From Comamonas halotolerans (GTDB lineage: Bacteria; Pseudomonadota; Gammaproteobacteria; Burkholderiales; Burkholderiaceae_C), in NCBI RefSeq assembly GCF_030162935.1, contig NZ_JASAUZ010000073.1:62001-126000 (forward strand): 64,000 bases of DNA. Direction: 5' to 3'. The notes under the pieces are model-generated. The model was not told the origin of the DNA. It searched no databases and saw nothing but the letters and a program-made list of their open reading frames with translations. Shown here in pieces: positions 16,370-25,190 of this stretch. The stretch's first letter is position 1. Each line of letters begins with the position of its first letter. The translations under genes were made by a program, and so were the position numbers.

Positions 16370-17263
16370 TCAGTGTTGCGAAAACTGTTTCAAAACCTTT
16401 AAGACGGAGGCTACCGGTGACTGCGGGGCTGCCGTGTGTCTGTAAGCAAGAGCCATCGGACGCATGAGTAATGGAGCGAGCTGACGAATAGTGACTTCCG
16501 TGGAAGCTCGAAGATCTTCCACTTCCTGGCTAGGCAGAAGTACAGCGCTTTGTTTTGCCAGGGCCAAACTCTTCAATGCGCCTGGATAACTGATGCTCAG
16601 ATATGGCCGGGAATGATATCCAGCAAGTCCAAACCATTTGGAAATCAATCGGTGCAGCTGGCTTTCTGGTGCAAAACTGGCCCATCGTTGTTGAGAAAGC
16701 CACTGAGGTGTGATTACATCGGGAATCTCCCAATCACCAGGGAGCACCGCCACCACAGTGTCTTCTCGCCACACATCAATACGCACGTCAGTGTCTGCAC
16801 CATAGCGTTCAAGGGCGATGATGCCGAGTTCCAGAGTGCCAGCGCTGATCCGTTGCAGGGCAGTTGCAGAGCTCAGGACTTCCAGCCGAATTTCAATTTC
16901 TGGGCACTGTGACGCGAGACGGTCAAGTACGCGCGGCAACAACTGTGTGTCAACACCAGCAGAAAGGCCGATGCTGACAAGGCCTGTCAGGCCGAGACTG
17001 TAGCGTCGAACCTGATCAGCGAGTGCATCACTTGCTGACAGGAGTTTGCGTCCTTCCTGAACGAGCATGGCACCAGTGGCGGTCAGTTCCACTTTCTTTC
17101 TGCTTCGAACAAGTAGCTGTGTCTCGAAGCGAGATTCCAGCTCTTTGAGGTGCAGGCTGATAGTGGGTGGTGCGAGGTGCAGTGCTTGTGCGGCGGCGGC
17201 CAAGGTGCCTAAATCGGCAATGGCAACCAGCGTTTGCAGCTGATCAAGATTGAGATTTCGCAT
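16370..17263 (-). CDS. LysR-family transcriptional regulator
   Basis: 297 residues. Opening MRNLNLDQLQTLVAIADLGTLAAAAQALHLAPPTISLHLKEL is a clear LysR winged helix; the effector-binding domain covers about 90-290. The upstream region, between it and the divergent methyltransferase gene, holds AT-rich inverted sequence (ATTCATTGAAT) that could be its binding site. Effector and targets unknown. Confidence 0.88.
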   Translation of the reverse strand: MRNLNLDQLQTLVAIADLGTLAAAAQALHLAPPTISLHLKELESRFETQLLVRSRKKVELTATGAMLVQEGRKLLSASDALADQVRRYSLGLTGLVSIGLSAGVDTQLLPRVLDRLASQCPEIEIRLEVLSSATALQRISAGTLELGIIALERYGADTDVRIDVWREDTVVAVLPGDWEIPDVITPQWLSQQRWASFAPESQLHRLISKWFGLAGYHSRPYLSISYPGALKSLALAKQSAVLLPSQEVEDLRASTEVTIRQLAPLLMRPMALAYRHTAAPQSPVASVLKVLKQFSQH

Positions 17264-17527
17264 CAGATTTTCTGAATTAAATATTCATTGAATTCAACTT
17301 TACGGATGTTATGGCAGATGCGAGCATGCTTGCATGTTTAAAAAAGAAAGAAGCAAAAAGTCTGAATGCGTGCACACGCACACGCCACAGTCAGTTGACG
17401 GCCAAAAGGCTCACCACACTGCCAGGGCAGAACATGGCGTTGTGTGCTGGTGGCAATGGCTCAAGAAGAGGTTGCAAAGTGCAGAGCAGAAAATCACCAC
17501 CAGTTATCGCATTCCCCCTCATGGTGG

Positions 17528-18151
17528 ATGACTCCTGCCACCTTGTCTTGCAACTCTTCACACCTTATGTTTGCAGACCCCTGGCTTGAGCGTTGGCTGC
17601 CGCTGGTTGTAGAGCGCAGCCAACATGCCCCAGTCCTTGAGATGGGGTGTGGCTATGGTGACGACACAGTCACCTTGGTGAATGCAGGCTTGAATGTATT
17701 GGCTTTCGATATGCAACCGACGTGTGTAGCCATGACCAAAATGCGTGCACCCAAGGCAGATGTTGAATGCAGAGATATTCGCACCGCATTTCCCCAGAAC
17801 TTGCCGAAGTTTGCCGTGATTGTGGCAAGTCTTTCGCTGCATTACTTCAGCTGGGAACAAACCCAAGCCATCATTCAAAAAATCAGGTTCAGTCTTTTGC
17901 CGGGAGGACTCTTGCTTTGCAGAGTGAATGCCACAGATGATCACAATTTCGGTGCTGGCACGGGATTGCAAGTCGAAGCAAACTTTTACGCAGCACAAAA
18001 ACAGATGAAGCGCTTTTTTGATGAGGACGCGCTAGAGCGTCTGTTTGCAAAGGATTGGCGCGTGCTGTCGCGGGAACACATCATTACCAACAAGTATGTG
18101 CAGGCCAAAGCACTCTGGGAGCTTGTGCTTGAAAAGCCTGGCAACGAATGA
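17528..18151 (+). CDS. Class I SAM-dependent methyltransferase
   Basis: About 207 residues. Motif I is VLEMGCGYGDDTVTL (SAM-binding glycine loop), the acidic end of strand 2 is AFDMQP, and motif IV is VIVASLSLHYF. The C-terminal part is short and typical of Methyltransf_11/25 members. The substrate is not predictable. Starts at 17528 and 17567 (MFADPWLERWLP) are both possible; the second begins right at the conserved DPWLERW block. The gene is divergent from a LysR regulator, which may control it. Confidence 0.8.
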   Translation: MTPATLSCNSSHLMFADPWLERWLPLVVERSQHAPVLEMGCGYGDDTVTLVNAGLNVLAFDMQPTCVAMTKMRAPKADVECRDIRTAFPQNLPKFAVIVASLSLHYFSWEQTQAIIQKIRFSLLPGGLLLCRVNATDDHNFGAGTGLQVEANFYAAQKQMKRFFDEDALERLFAKDWRVLSREHIITNKYVQAKALWELVLEKPGNE

Positions 18152-18347
18152 TTCCCGCTGGAGTAGGCGGACATCCGCATGTAGCGCGGCTGTGCAGGCC
18201 AACATGAGCCAATGCAGCCCAAGCTTTGCGAGAGGTTCAGCCATTGAGAGAACAAACTACACAAACTACACGCTTGCTGTTTCATCGTACGCTCAGCTTT
18301 GCGCGTGTAGTGTCCCGTTTCAACGAGTGGCGATTGGTGCAGCACAC

Positions 18348-19262
18348 TTATAAATGAAAGTCACCCGCCGCCTCTGGCTGATAAAGCACTTTCTCAATCC
18401 GAATGTGGCAGGTGCGATCTGGCACGCGCCAGTCGATGGCGTCGCCTTCCTTGTAGCCCAGAATGGCGGTGCCAATGTCGGAGCAAATCGACAGCTTTCC
18501 AGGGCTGCCATCGGCATCTTGGGGGTAGACCAGATTCACTTCCACTTTCTCGTCGTCAAGGCGCAGCAAGGCTCTTGTGTTCATTGTGACTACATCGCTT
18601 GCCACCTGTTGTGCGTCAACGATGACGGCCCGCTCAATCTCGTGCTCCAGCTCGACAACGTCCGGGCCTTGCTCGTGCATGATCAGATTTCTGAGCCGTG
18701 CCTGATCGATTTCGGTAATGTGGATTTTTTCATAGCTGTCTCCGGCAATACCTTCGCGCAATCGCTGGAGATAGCGGTCTGAGGTCATCGCATAGGACTT
18801 GATCGTGGCCGTTTCCCCTTCAAGCTGGAAGCCACAGCGCAGAAAAGCTTTCAGCGATCGTGTGTTGTCTGGGTGGATTTTGGCAATGAGCTTTTCGGCA
18901 CGCATGTCAAAGAAGGCGAGCTTCATGCCTTCATGCAAGGCACTGCTGCCAAGCTTGCGCCCCCATTTTTCACGGTCACCAACGACGAGGACGATTTCAC
19001 AGTCTGTCCCTGTTTTGATGAGGCGAACGAATCCCACAGGCTTGTCGTGGCGGTCGTAGGCCATGAAAAAGCGGCCACCCTGATTGAAGAGATGAGTCAG
19101 GACCGGCAATTGCACCCGACCCACAGCTTGTTCAATGAAACGGGAAACGTGGCGTGAATCACTCAGATGGCGGGTGACATTTTCGTCTTCCATCCAGTCC
19201 ATCAAATCCAGCGCATTGGCCCGCGTGATCTCCGGGCATAGAGAAATGAAAGGCTTGCTCAT
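18348..19262 (-). CDS. Fusion of GNAT acetyltransferase and Rnk-type regulator
   Basis: 304 residues. The first part (about 1-165) is a GNAT domain: VLVVGDREKWGRKLGSSAL is the acetyl-CoA loop region and FLRCGFQLEGE the C-terminal strand. The second (about 170-304) is a GreA/GreB C-terminal-like Rnk domain: KIHITEIDQARLRNLI, ELEHEIERAVIVDAQ, VNLVYPQDAD and SICSDIGTAILGYKEGD. Rnk (regulator of nucleoside diphosphate kinase) resembles Gre factors and binds RNA polymerase. GGTGGTGAAG precedes the ATG at 19262. One open frame covers both parts without a break, so the fusion is real. The acetylation target is unknown. Confidence 0.87.
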   Translation of the reverse strand: MSKPFISLCPEITRANALDLMDWMEDENVTRHLSDSRHVSRFIEQAVGRVQLPVLTHLFNQGGRFFMAYDRHDKPVGFVRLIKTGTDCEIVLVVGDREKWGRKLGSSALHEGMKLAFFDMRAEKLIAKIHPDNTRSLKAFLRCGFQLEGETATIKSYAMTSDRYLQRLREGIAGDSYEKIHITEIDQARLRNLIMHEQGPDVVELEHEIERAVIVDAQQVASDVVTMNTRALLRLDDEKVEVNLVYPQDADGSPGKLSICSDIGTAILGYKEGDAIDWRVPDRTCHIRIEKVLYQPEAAGDFHL

Positions 19263-19400
19263 CTTCACCACCGTTGGTTGCAAGAATGAAAGCCTTTCAT
19301 GGCCACGGCCATGGCCATGACGGTTCTTTCTAAAGAGTGCTTATTCTAAGGCTGTGCCCAAGGCGGTGAACCGGACTGCATGTGCGGGAGCAAGCTGCGC

Positions 19401-20057
19401 TCATTTTTTTCCGTAGAGATACAGATCGTCCGACCAGGTTGCCAGCCATTGCGGTTTGTAAGCGACAAACACAGCACACATCATGCCGGTGACGACGGCA
19501 TCTCCCCAGGCCATCAGCCAGTGGGCAATAGTGGAAAGGTCCTCATTCACGCCCGGCAAAGTGTGGCCCAAAGACGCAGACATCAGGCCTGCAGCAAACA
19601 AACTGACTACGGTTCCGACAAAGCCGCGTCCAAAGATGTAGACAAACACACGGGTGCCCAACCAGCGGCGCAGCAGCGCTCCCCACAGCATCGCCAGGCT
19701 TGCAGGTACCAGGCCGTGCCACACCACCATGCGCATGGCTTCTGTAGCTGACAAGTTAGGCGAGAGTGCCCAGGCTATGGCACCCACCGCACACAAAGCT
19801 GGCACAGCCAGAGGCCAGCCTAAGCAAAGCATGATCAGGCATGCACCGGACCATTGCAGTTGCAGTGGCATCTGATGCAGTGTGGGCAGGGCCCACAGCC
19901 AGGGAAGTACCACCAGGGTGGCGAGCAGTGGCGTCCACAGTGGAGAACTATCACCATGGTTTGGGGTGACAAGAGCTTTGCGGTTGCCGAGCAGGCGCCA
20001 TGGCCGCATCAGCAATGCTGTTGCAAGAGCAAGCAGGAGCAGGGTGAATTCCAGCAT
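19401..20057 (-). CDS. CbiM/NikM-like predicted membrane protein (COG3235-type)
   Basis: 218 residues with about six hydrophobic helices. The central WHGLVPASLAMLWGALLRRWL and FVYIFGRGFVGTVVSLFAAG resemble a family related to the CbiM membrane subunit of energy-coupling-factor metal transporters. The N-terminal metal-binding His start (MHIPDG-type) of true CbiM is missing, and no ATPase or T-component gene adjoins. It may therefore act alone or not be a transporter at all. It sits downstream of mfd on the same strand with 65 bases between. Confidence 0.65.
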   Translation of the reverse strand: MLEFTLLLLALATALLMRPWRLLGNRKALVTPNHGDSSPLWTPLLATLVVLPWLWALPTLHQMPLQLQWSGACLIMLCLGWPLAVPALCAVGAIAWALSPNLSATEAMRMVVWHGLVPASLAMLWGALLRRWLGTRVFVYIFGRGFVGTVVSLFAAGLMSASLGHTLPGVNEDLSTIAHWLMAWGDAVVTGMMCAVFVAYKPQWLATWSDDLYLYGKK

Positions 20058-20122
20058 GCAGAGATTGTGCGTGCGCTCCCTGATCTTGGCTACCTGCTTG
20101 TGCAGACGGCGACTGATTTACC

Positions 20123-23100
20123 TCAAGCCTTATTGGGCTGGCCCAGACTGCGCAGCACATCACGCACCAACTGTGCTCGCGCCTTGGGATCTGGAAGCTC
20201 GCGTTCGATGCGCAGCTTGTCATTGCCTGCCAGCTTGATGTGCTTGTTCTTCTGTATCAGACTGATGATCTGCATCGGCTCAATCGGTGGATTGGGCTTG
20301 AAGGTGATGTTGATGACACCTGGCGCTGCATCCACCTTGATTACGCCATAGGGCTCGGACAGCACGCGCAGGCGGTGCGTGTCGATCAGTGTCTGCGCCT
20401 GTGCAGGCAGCTTGCCAAAGCGATCAACAATTTCTTCCAGCAGGTTGTCGATCTGGTCCGAGGTTTTGGCAGTAGCCAGCTTTTTGTAGAACGAAAGGCG
20501 CAGATGCACATCACCGCAGTAGTCATTAGGCAGCAGAGCGGGAGCGTGCAGATTGATTTCAGTGGTGGCCGACATGGGCGAGAGCAGGTCGGGCTCTTTG
20601 CCATTCTTCAAACTGCGCACGGCTTCTGCCAGCATCTCGTTGTAGAGTTGGAAGCCGATTTCCATCATATTGCCGCTCTGGTTTTCACCCAGCACCTCGC
20701 CAGCTCCGCGAATTTCCAGATCGTGCATGGCCAGATAAAAACCGCTGCCCAGCTCTTCCATTTGCTGGATGGCCTCCAGGCGTTGTTGGGCTTGCTTGGT
20801 CAGACTTTCCACATCCGGCACCATCAGGTAGGCATACGCTTGGTGATGGCTGCGGCCCACACGACCACGCAGCTGGTGCAGTTGTGCCAGCCCGAACTTG
20901 TCCGCGCGGCTGATGACGATGGTGTTGGCGGATGGCACGTCAATGCCGGTTTCAATGATGGTGGAGCACAGCAAGATATTGAAGCGCTGGGCCACAAAGT
21001 CACGCATCACACGTTCCAGCTCGCGCTCAGGCATCTGTCCGTGGGCGACGGCGATTCGGGCTTCAGGCAGGATTTCCTCCAAAGCCTGGCGGCGGTTTTC
21101 AATTGTCTCCACCTCGTTGTGGAGGAAGTAAACCTGACCGCCGCGTTTGAGTTCGCGCAGCACGGCTTCACGGATCACGCCCTGGCTTTCCGAGCGCACA
21201 AAGGTTTTGATGGCCAGTCGTCGCTGTGGTGCTGTGGCAATCACGGACAGGTCACGCAGACCCTCCAGTGCCATGCCCATGGTGCGCGGAATGGGGGTGG
21301 CCGTGAGCGTCAGCACATCCACCTCCGCGCGCATGGCCTTCATAGCCTCTTTGTGGCGCACGCCAAAGCGGTGCTCTTCGTCAATGATGAGCAGCCCCAG
21401 GTCTTTGAACTTGACCGAACTGGACAGCAGTTTGTGGGTGCCGACCACGATATCGACCGATCCTTCACCCAAGCCTTGCAGGGCCGCATTGACTTCTTTG
21501 GTGGTGCGAAAGCGTGAAACCTCGGCCACGCGCACCGGCCACTTGGAAAAACGGTCAATCAGTGTTTGATAGTGCTGCTCGGCCAGCAGTGTGGTGGGGG
21601 CCAGAAAAGCCACTTGCTTGCCACCCATGGCAGCCACAAAAGCGGCGCGCAGGGCAACTTCAGTCTTGCCAAAACCCACATCACCGCAGACCAGTCGGTC
21701 CATGGGTTGGGGGCTGACCATGTCATGGATGACTGCGTGGATGGCAGCCTTCTGGTCGGCTGTTTCCTCAAAGCCGAAGTCCTGCGCGAACTGCTCGTAG
21801 TCCTGGGGGCTTAATCGGAAGGCATGGCCCTGGCGTGCGGCACGGCGTGCATAAATGTTGAGCAGCTCGGCAGCCGCATCGCGCACCTGCTCGGCGGCCT
21901 TGCGTTTGGCCTTTTCCCACTGGCTGCCGCCCAGGTTGTGCAGCGGGGCAGATTCTGGAGTCACACCGGTGTACCGGCTGATATGGTGCAACTGGCTGAC
22001 GGGCACATACAGCACCGCATCCTTGGCGTATTCCAGATGCAGGAACTCTTGCAGCGCGGGCGTGCCATCTTCGTTTTTCTGGCCAACGTCCATGTTGATA
22101 AGGCCGTGGTAGCGCCCAATGCCGTGCTGGCTGTGCACCACCGGGTCGCCCACCTTCAGTTCCGACAGGTCTTTGATTAGCGCATCGACATCGCTGACCT
22201 GCTCCTGCTTTTTACGGCGGCGGGTGGTGCCTGAACTGGAGAACAGTTCGGTTTCGGTGACAAAGTCGATGCCGGCTTCGATCCACGCAAAGCCGCGCAT
22301 CAGACTCGAAGTGGCAATGCCTATGGGCTCGTGTGCGGTGCTTTGAAACTCGAACAGCGAGTCAAATGCAGGCGGATTCAGCTGCGAAGAGCGCAAAAAG
22401 TCCAGAAGGCTTTCACGGCGGCCATCACTTTCGGCCAGCACCAGCACGCGCCGCTTGGCGTTGTGTACATGCTGCTGCAGGCGCTGCAGGGGTTCTTCGG
22501 CGCCGCGCATCACAGACAAGTCAGGCAGTTTCTGGAAGATGGCGCTGTCTTGCACATCGTCCACGCCGGGACGTAGCGCCAGCTGGGGATGCGGCTTGGC
22601 AATGCCGTAGAACTGCTCGGCACTCAGGAATAGGGTTTCTGGGGGCAGTGCGGGTCGCTCTGGGTCGCCTTGCACCAGCCGGTAGCGTTCTTTGGTGTCT
22701 TGCCAAAATCGTAGGAAGGCCGCTTCCAGGTCTCCATGCAAAACCAGAGTGGCTGCATCGCCCAGATAGTCGAACACCGTTGCGGTTTCATCAAAGAACA
22801 GTGGCAGGTAGTACTCGATACCAGCGGTGGCCACACCCGCACCCATGTCTTTGTAGATGCGGCTGCGTGTGGGATCTCCCTCCAGCAACTCGCGCCAGCG
22901 GTGACGGAACTTGGTGCGCGCGGCTTCGTCCATGGGGAACTCTCGCCCCGGCAACAGGCGCACTTCCTGCACTGTGTCCAGGCTGCGCTGGTTGTCTGGG
23001 TCGAAGATGCGGATGGAGTCAATCTCGTCGTCAAACAGGTCCACCCGGAAAGGCACATCCGAGCCCATGGGGAACAAATCGATCAAGCCGCCGCGCACGG

Positions 23101-23596
23101 CATATTCACCGTGGCTGACCACTTGCGATACATGCTGGTAGCCCGCCAGCGTGAGCTGGGCTTTGAGCTTGGCTTCGTCGAGCTTCTGTCCCTGTTTGAA
23201 CCCAAAGGTATAACCCGCCAAAAAAGCTGGGGGGGCCAGGCGGTAGAGTGCGGTGCTGGCAGGCACGAGCACCACATCTGCGCCTTGCGCGCGGTCGCGC
23301 TCGCGGATGCGCCACAAGGTGGCCAACCGTTCGCTGATCAGATCCTGGTGCGGGGAGAACGTGTCGTAAGGCAGAGTTTCCCAATCCGGGAAGAGGGCGC
23401 AGCGAAGTTGCGGTGCAAAGAACGCCATTTCATCAATCAGGCGCTGGGCATCGCTGGCGTCAGCGGTAACGATGGCAGTGATGCGACCTGCCGCTTTCTC
23501 ACGCGCAGCCAGACGTGCTAGCAGCAGCGCATCAGCGCTGCCAACGGGCGTAGGCAAGGAAAAACGTTTACCGGGCGTGAGTTTGGGCAGATCCAT
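20123..23596 (-). CDS. mfd: Transcription-repair coupling factor Mfd
   Basis: 1157 residues, full length for the family. Mfd removes RNA polymerase stalled at DNA lesions and recruits UvrA. Order: UvrB-like domains (about 1-350), the RNA polymerase-interacting domain (about 480-550, GDPVVHSQHGIGRYHGL), and the translocase with Walker A GDVGFGKTEVALRA, DEEH box (IIDEEHRFGVRHKE), TATPIPRT, and a TRG motif region. The C-terminal domain contacts UvrA. Later in-frame ATG at 23596 (MDLPKLTPG) is the usual start; the longer frame runs into the ispD promoter. It is divergent from ispDF. Confidence 0.97.
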   Translation of the reverse strand: MDLPKLTPGKRFSLPTPVGSADALLLARLAAREKAAGRITAIVTADASDAQRLIDEMAFFAPQLRCALFPDWETLPYDTFSPHQDLISERLATLWRIRERDRAQGADVVLVPASTALYRLAPPAFLAGYTFGFKQGQKLDEAKLKAQLTLAGYQHVSQVVSHGEYAVRGGLIDLFPMGSDVPFRVDLFDDEIDSIRIFDPDNQRSLDTVQEVRLLPGREFPMDEAARTKFRHRWRELLEGDPTRSRIYKDMGAGVATAGIEYYLPLFFDETATVFDYLGDAATLVLHGDLEAAFLRFWQDTKERYRLVQGDPERPALPPETLFLSAEQFYGIAKPHPQLALRPGVDDVQDSAIFQKLPDLSVMRGAEEPLQRLQQHVHNAKRRVLVLAESDGRRESLLDFLRSSQLNPPAFDSLFEFQSTAHEPIGIATSSLMRGFAWIEAGIDFVTETELFSSSGTTRRRKKQEQVSDVDALIKDLSELKVGDPVVHSQHGIGRYHGLINMDVGQKNEDGTPALQEFLHLEYAKDAVLYVPVSQLHHISRYTGVTPESAPLHNLGGSQWEKAKRKAAEQVRDAAAELLNIYARRAARQGHAFRLSPQDYEQFAQDFGFEETADQKAAIHAVIHDMVSPQPMDRLVCGDVGFGKTEVALRAAFVAAMGGKQVAFLAPTTLLAEQHYQTLIDRFSKWPVRVAEVSRFRTTKEVNAALQGLGEGSVDIVVGTHKLLSSSVKFKDLGLLIIDEEHRFGVRHKEAMKAMRAEVDVLTLTATPIPRTMGMALEGLRDLSVIATAPQRRLAIKTFVRSESQGVIREAVLRELKRGGQVYFLHNEVETIENRRQALEEILPEARIAVAHGQMPERELERVMRDFVAQRFNILLCSTIIETGIDVPSANTIVISRADKFGLAQLHQLRGRVGRSHHQAYAYLMVPDVESLTKQAQQRLEAIQQMEELGSGFYLAMHDLEIRGAGEVLGENQSGNMMEIGFQLYNEMLAEAVRSLKNGKEPDLLSPMSATTEINLHAPALLPNDYCGDVHLRLSFYKKLATAKTSDQIDNLLEEIVDRFGKLPAQAQTLIDTHRLRVLSEPYGVIKVDAAPGVINITFKPNPPIEPMQIISLIQKNKHIKLAGNDKLRIERELPDPKARAQLVRDVLRSLGQPNKA

Positions 23597-23731
23597 GGAA
23601 CCAGAAAATCCTGATAGGGTGGGCAGCGATGCCGCACCAGGGTGTCGGAATGCAATGTGCAGCCCGCAAAAGAACGCGGAAATGTGCACCGATGTGGCGG
23701 GCGCCAAGCAGGGGATTTTAGAATGCCGCAC

Positions 23732-24550
23732 ATGACAGACTTGCTTGCTGCTGCAAAAGCGCCTGGTTTACCGCAGGGTCGTTTCTGGGGATTGATTCCG
23801 TGCGCCGGTGTCGGCACGCGAGCCATTCCACCCGGGGCACTCACACCGGATTTACCCAAACAGTATCACCCCGTAGCGGGCCAGCCATTGGTGTTGCATA
23901 CGCTGGCAGCCTTTGCCGGGGTGCAACGTCTGGCCGGGACATTGGTGGCAGTGGCACCCAATGATCGCTTTCTTGATGGATACAGCAGCCCCATGTGGTG
24001 GCATGTGCCGTGCGGTGGCGCTACCCGGGCTGATACCGTGATGGGCGGGCTCAAAGTCTTGTTGGCGCGTGGCGCTTCGCAGCACGATTGGGTGCTGGTG
24101 CACGATGCAGCCCGGTGTCTGGTCACCAGCGAGCAAATCGAGCTGCTGCTGGCTGAATGCGAAAACGACAGTGTGGGTGGCCTGCTGGCGCACAAATTGC
24201 CAGACACATTGAAAACTGCGGTGACAGGCTCTTCTGGAGTGCGTGTGGCAGCCACGGTGGATCGCAGCGACAAATGGCTGGCGCAAACGCCGCAGATGTT
24301 TCGTCTCGGAGTGTTGTTGGATGCTTTGTCTCGGATGGGCGCAGCGGCGACCGACGAAGCCAGTGCCATGGAGGCCATGGGGCACCGACCAAAGCTGGTG
24401 CCTGGTGGGGCACAAAATTTCAAGGTGACCTATCCAGATGACTTCGCCTTGGCAGAGGCGGTGCTGACGCAGCGCGCAGCAAATGGCACCTTGGCACGTT
24501 TTCAGGGTAAGCGCGATAACGCGCAACCCACAGGCAATCCCTTTTTTTAA
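23732..24550 (+). CDS. ispD: 2-C-methyl-D-erythritol 4-phosphate cytidylyltransferase
   Basis: 272 residues. IspD joins CTP to MEP in the non-mevalonate isoprenoid pathway. The CTP loop is IPCAGVGTRA, followed by PKQYHPVAG. Compared with the common A-G-x-G-x-R-x-x-x-x-P-K-Q-Y spacing there is a short insert (IPPGALTPD). VHDAARCLV, TVDRSDKWLAQTPQMF and the C-terminal DFALAE are all present. The start at 23732 follows MPH; an ATG at 23723 is an alternative. It is 47 bases upstream of ispF, so one operon. Confidence 0.93.
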   Translation: MTDLLAAAKAPGLPQGRFWGLIPCAGVGTRAIPPGALTPDLPKQYHPVAGQPLVLHTLAAFAGVQRLAGTLVAVAPNDRFLDGYSSPMWWHVPCGGATRADTVMGGLKVLLARGASQHDWVLVHDAARCLVTSEQIELLLAECENDSVGGLLAHKLPDTLKTAVTGSSGVRVAATVDRSDKWLAQTPQMFRLGVLLDALSRMGAAATDEASAMEAMGHRPKLVPGGAQNFKVTYPDDFALAEAVLTQRAANGTLARFQGKRDNAQPTGNPFF

Positions 24551-24597
24551 TGAATCACTTGTGACTGCGTGCCTGAAAGGGCCGAGCGGGAAGAACC

Positions 24598-25083
24598 ATG
24601 AATTTTCGTATTGGTGAAGGCTGGGATACCCATGCATTGGTAGAAGGGCGCAAGCTCATCATCGGTGGCGTTGAGATCCCGCATGACAAAGGCTTGTTGG
24701 GGCATTCGGATGCCGATGTGCTGCTGCACGCCATCACCGATGCCATTTTGGGTGCAGCGGGTCTGGGCGACATTGGACGTCACTTTCCGGATACGGCGGT
24801 GGAGTTTAAAGGCGCTGATTCTTTTGTGCTGCTGCAGGAGGCTGCACGGCGAGTACGGGAAAAGGGCTGGGAGTTTGGCAATATCGACAGCACTGTGATT
24901 GCACAAAAGCCCAAGCTGGCACCGTACATTCCGGCCATGCAAAAGCGCATTGCCGAGGCTTTGGCAATTGCTGAAGACCAAGTCAATGTGAAAGCCAAGA
25001 CGGCCGAGAAAATGGGCCCTGTGGGAGAGTTGCTGGCCATGGAGGCCAATGCTGCAGCCCTGATCTACAAGAAAGCGGATTAA
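24598..25083 (+). CDS. ispF: 2-C-methyl-D-erythritol 2,4-cyclodiphosphate synthase
   Basis: 161 residues, full length. IspF cyclises CDP-ME 2-phosphate, releasing CMP. The zinc ligands are Asp10, His12 (GWDTH) and His44 (DVLLHA), exactly the expected positions plus two relative to E. coli. DIGRHFPDT, the [10 protein letters not shown] block and AKTAEKMG are also present. The protein forms a trimer in the cytoplasm. It is the second gene of the ispDF operon. Confidence 0.97.
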   Translation: MNFRIGEGWDTHALVEGRKLIIGGVEIPHDKGLLGHSDADVLLHAITDAILGAAGLGDIGRHFPDTAVEFKGADSFVLLQEAARRVREKGWEFGNIDSTVIAQKPKLAPYIPAMQKRIAEALAIAEDQVNVKAKTAEKMGPVGELLAMEANAAALIYKKAD

Positions 25084-25147
25084 TCAATCCTGCAGTCAGC
25101 GGTTAAGCATAACGGGCAAGGCAGGCAGTGTGACTCATCAAGCCCAT

Positions 25148-25180
25148 AAAAAAGCCTTGCAGCGGATGCATGCAAGGCTT
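25148..25180 (-). terminator. Terminator of the ompR-envZ operon
   Basis: On the minus strand AAGCCTTGC and GCAAGGCTT pair, followed by TTTTTATGG, about 10 bases past the envZ stop. Confidence 0.75.
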
Positions 25181-25190
25181 ATCTGTGGAC

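Noticed and set aside
20240..21517. A 425-codon open frame on the plus strand
   Set aside because: It is antisense to mfd, has a His/Gln-rich composition typical of reversed GC-rich coding sequence, and shows no domain.
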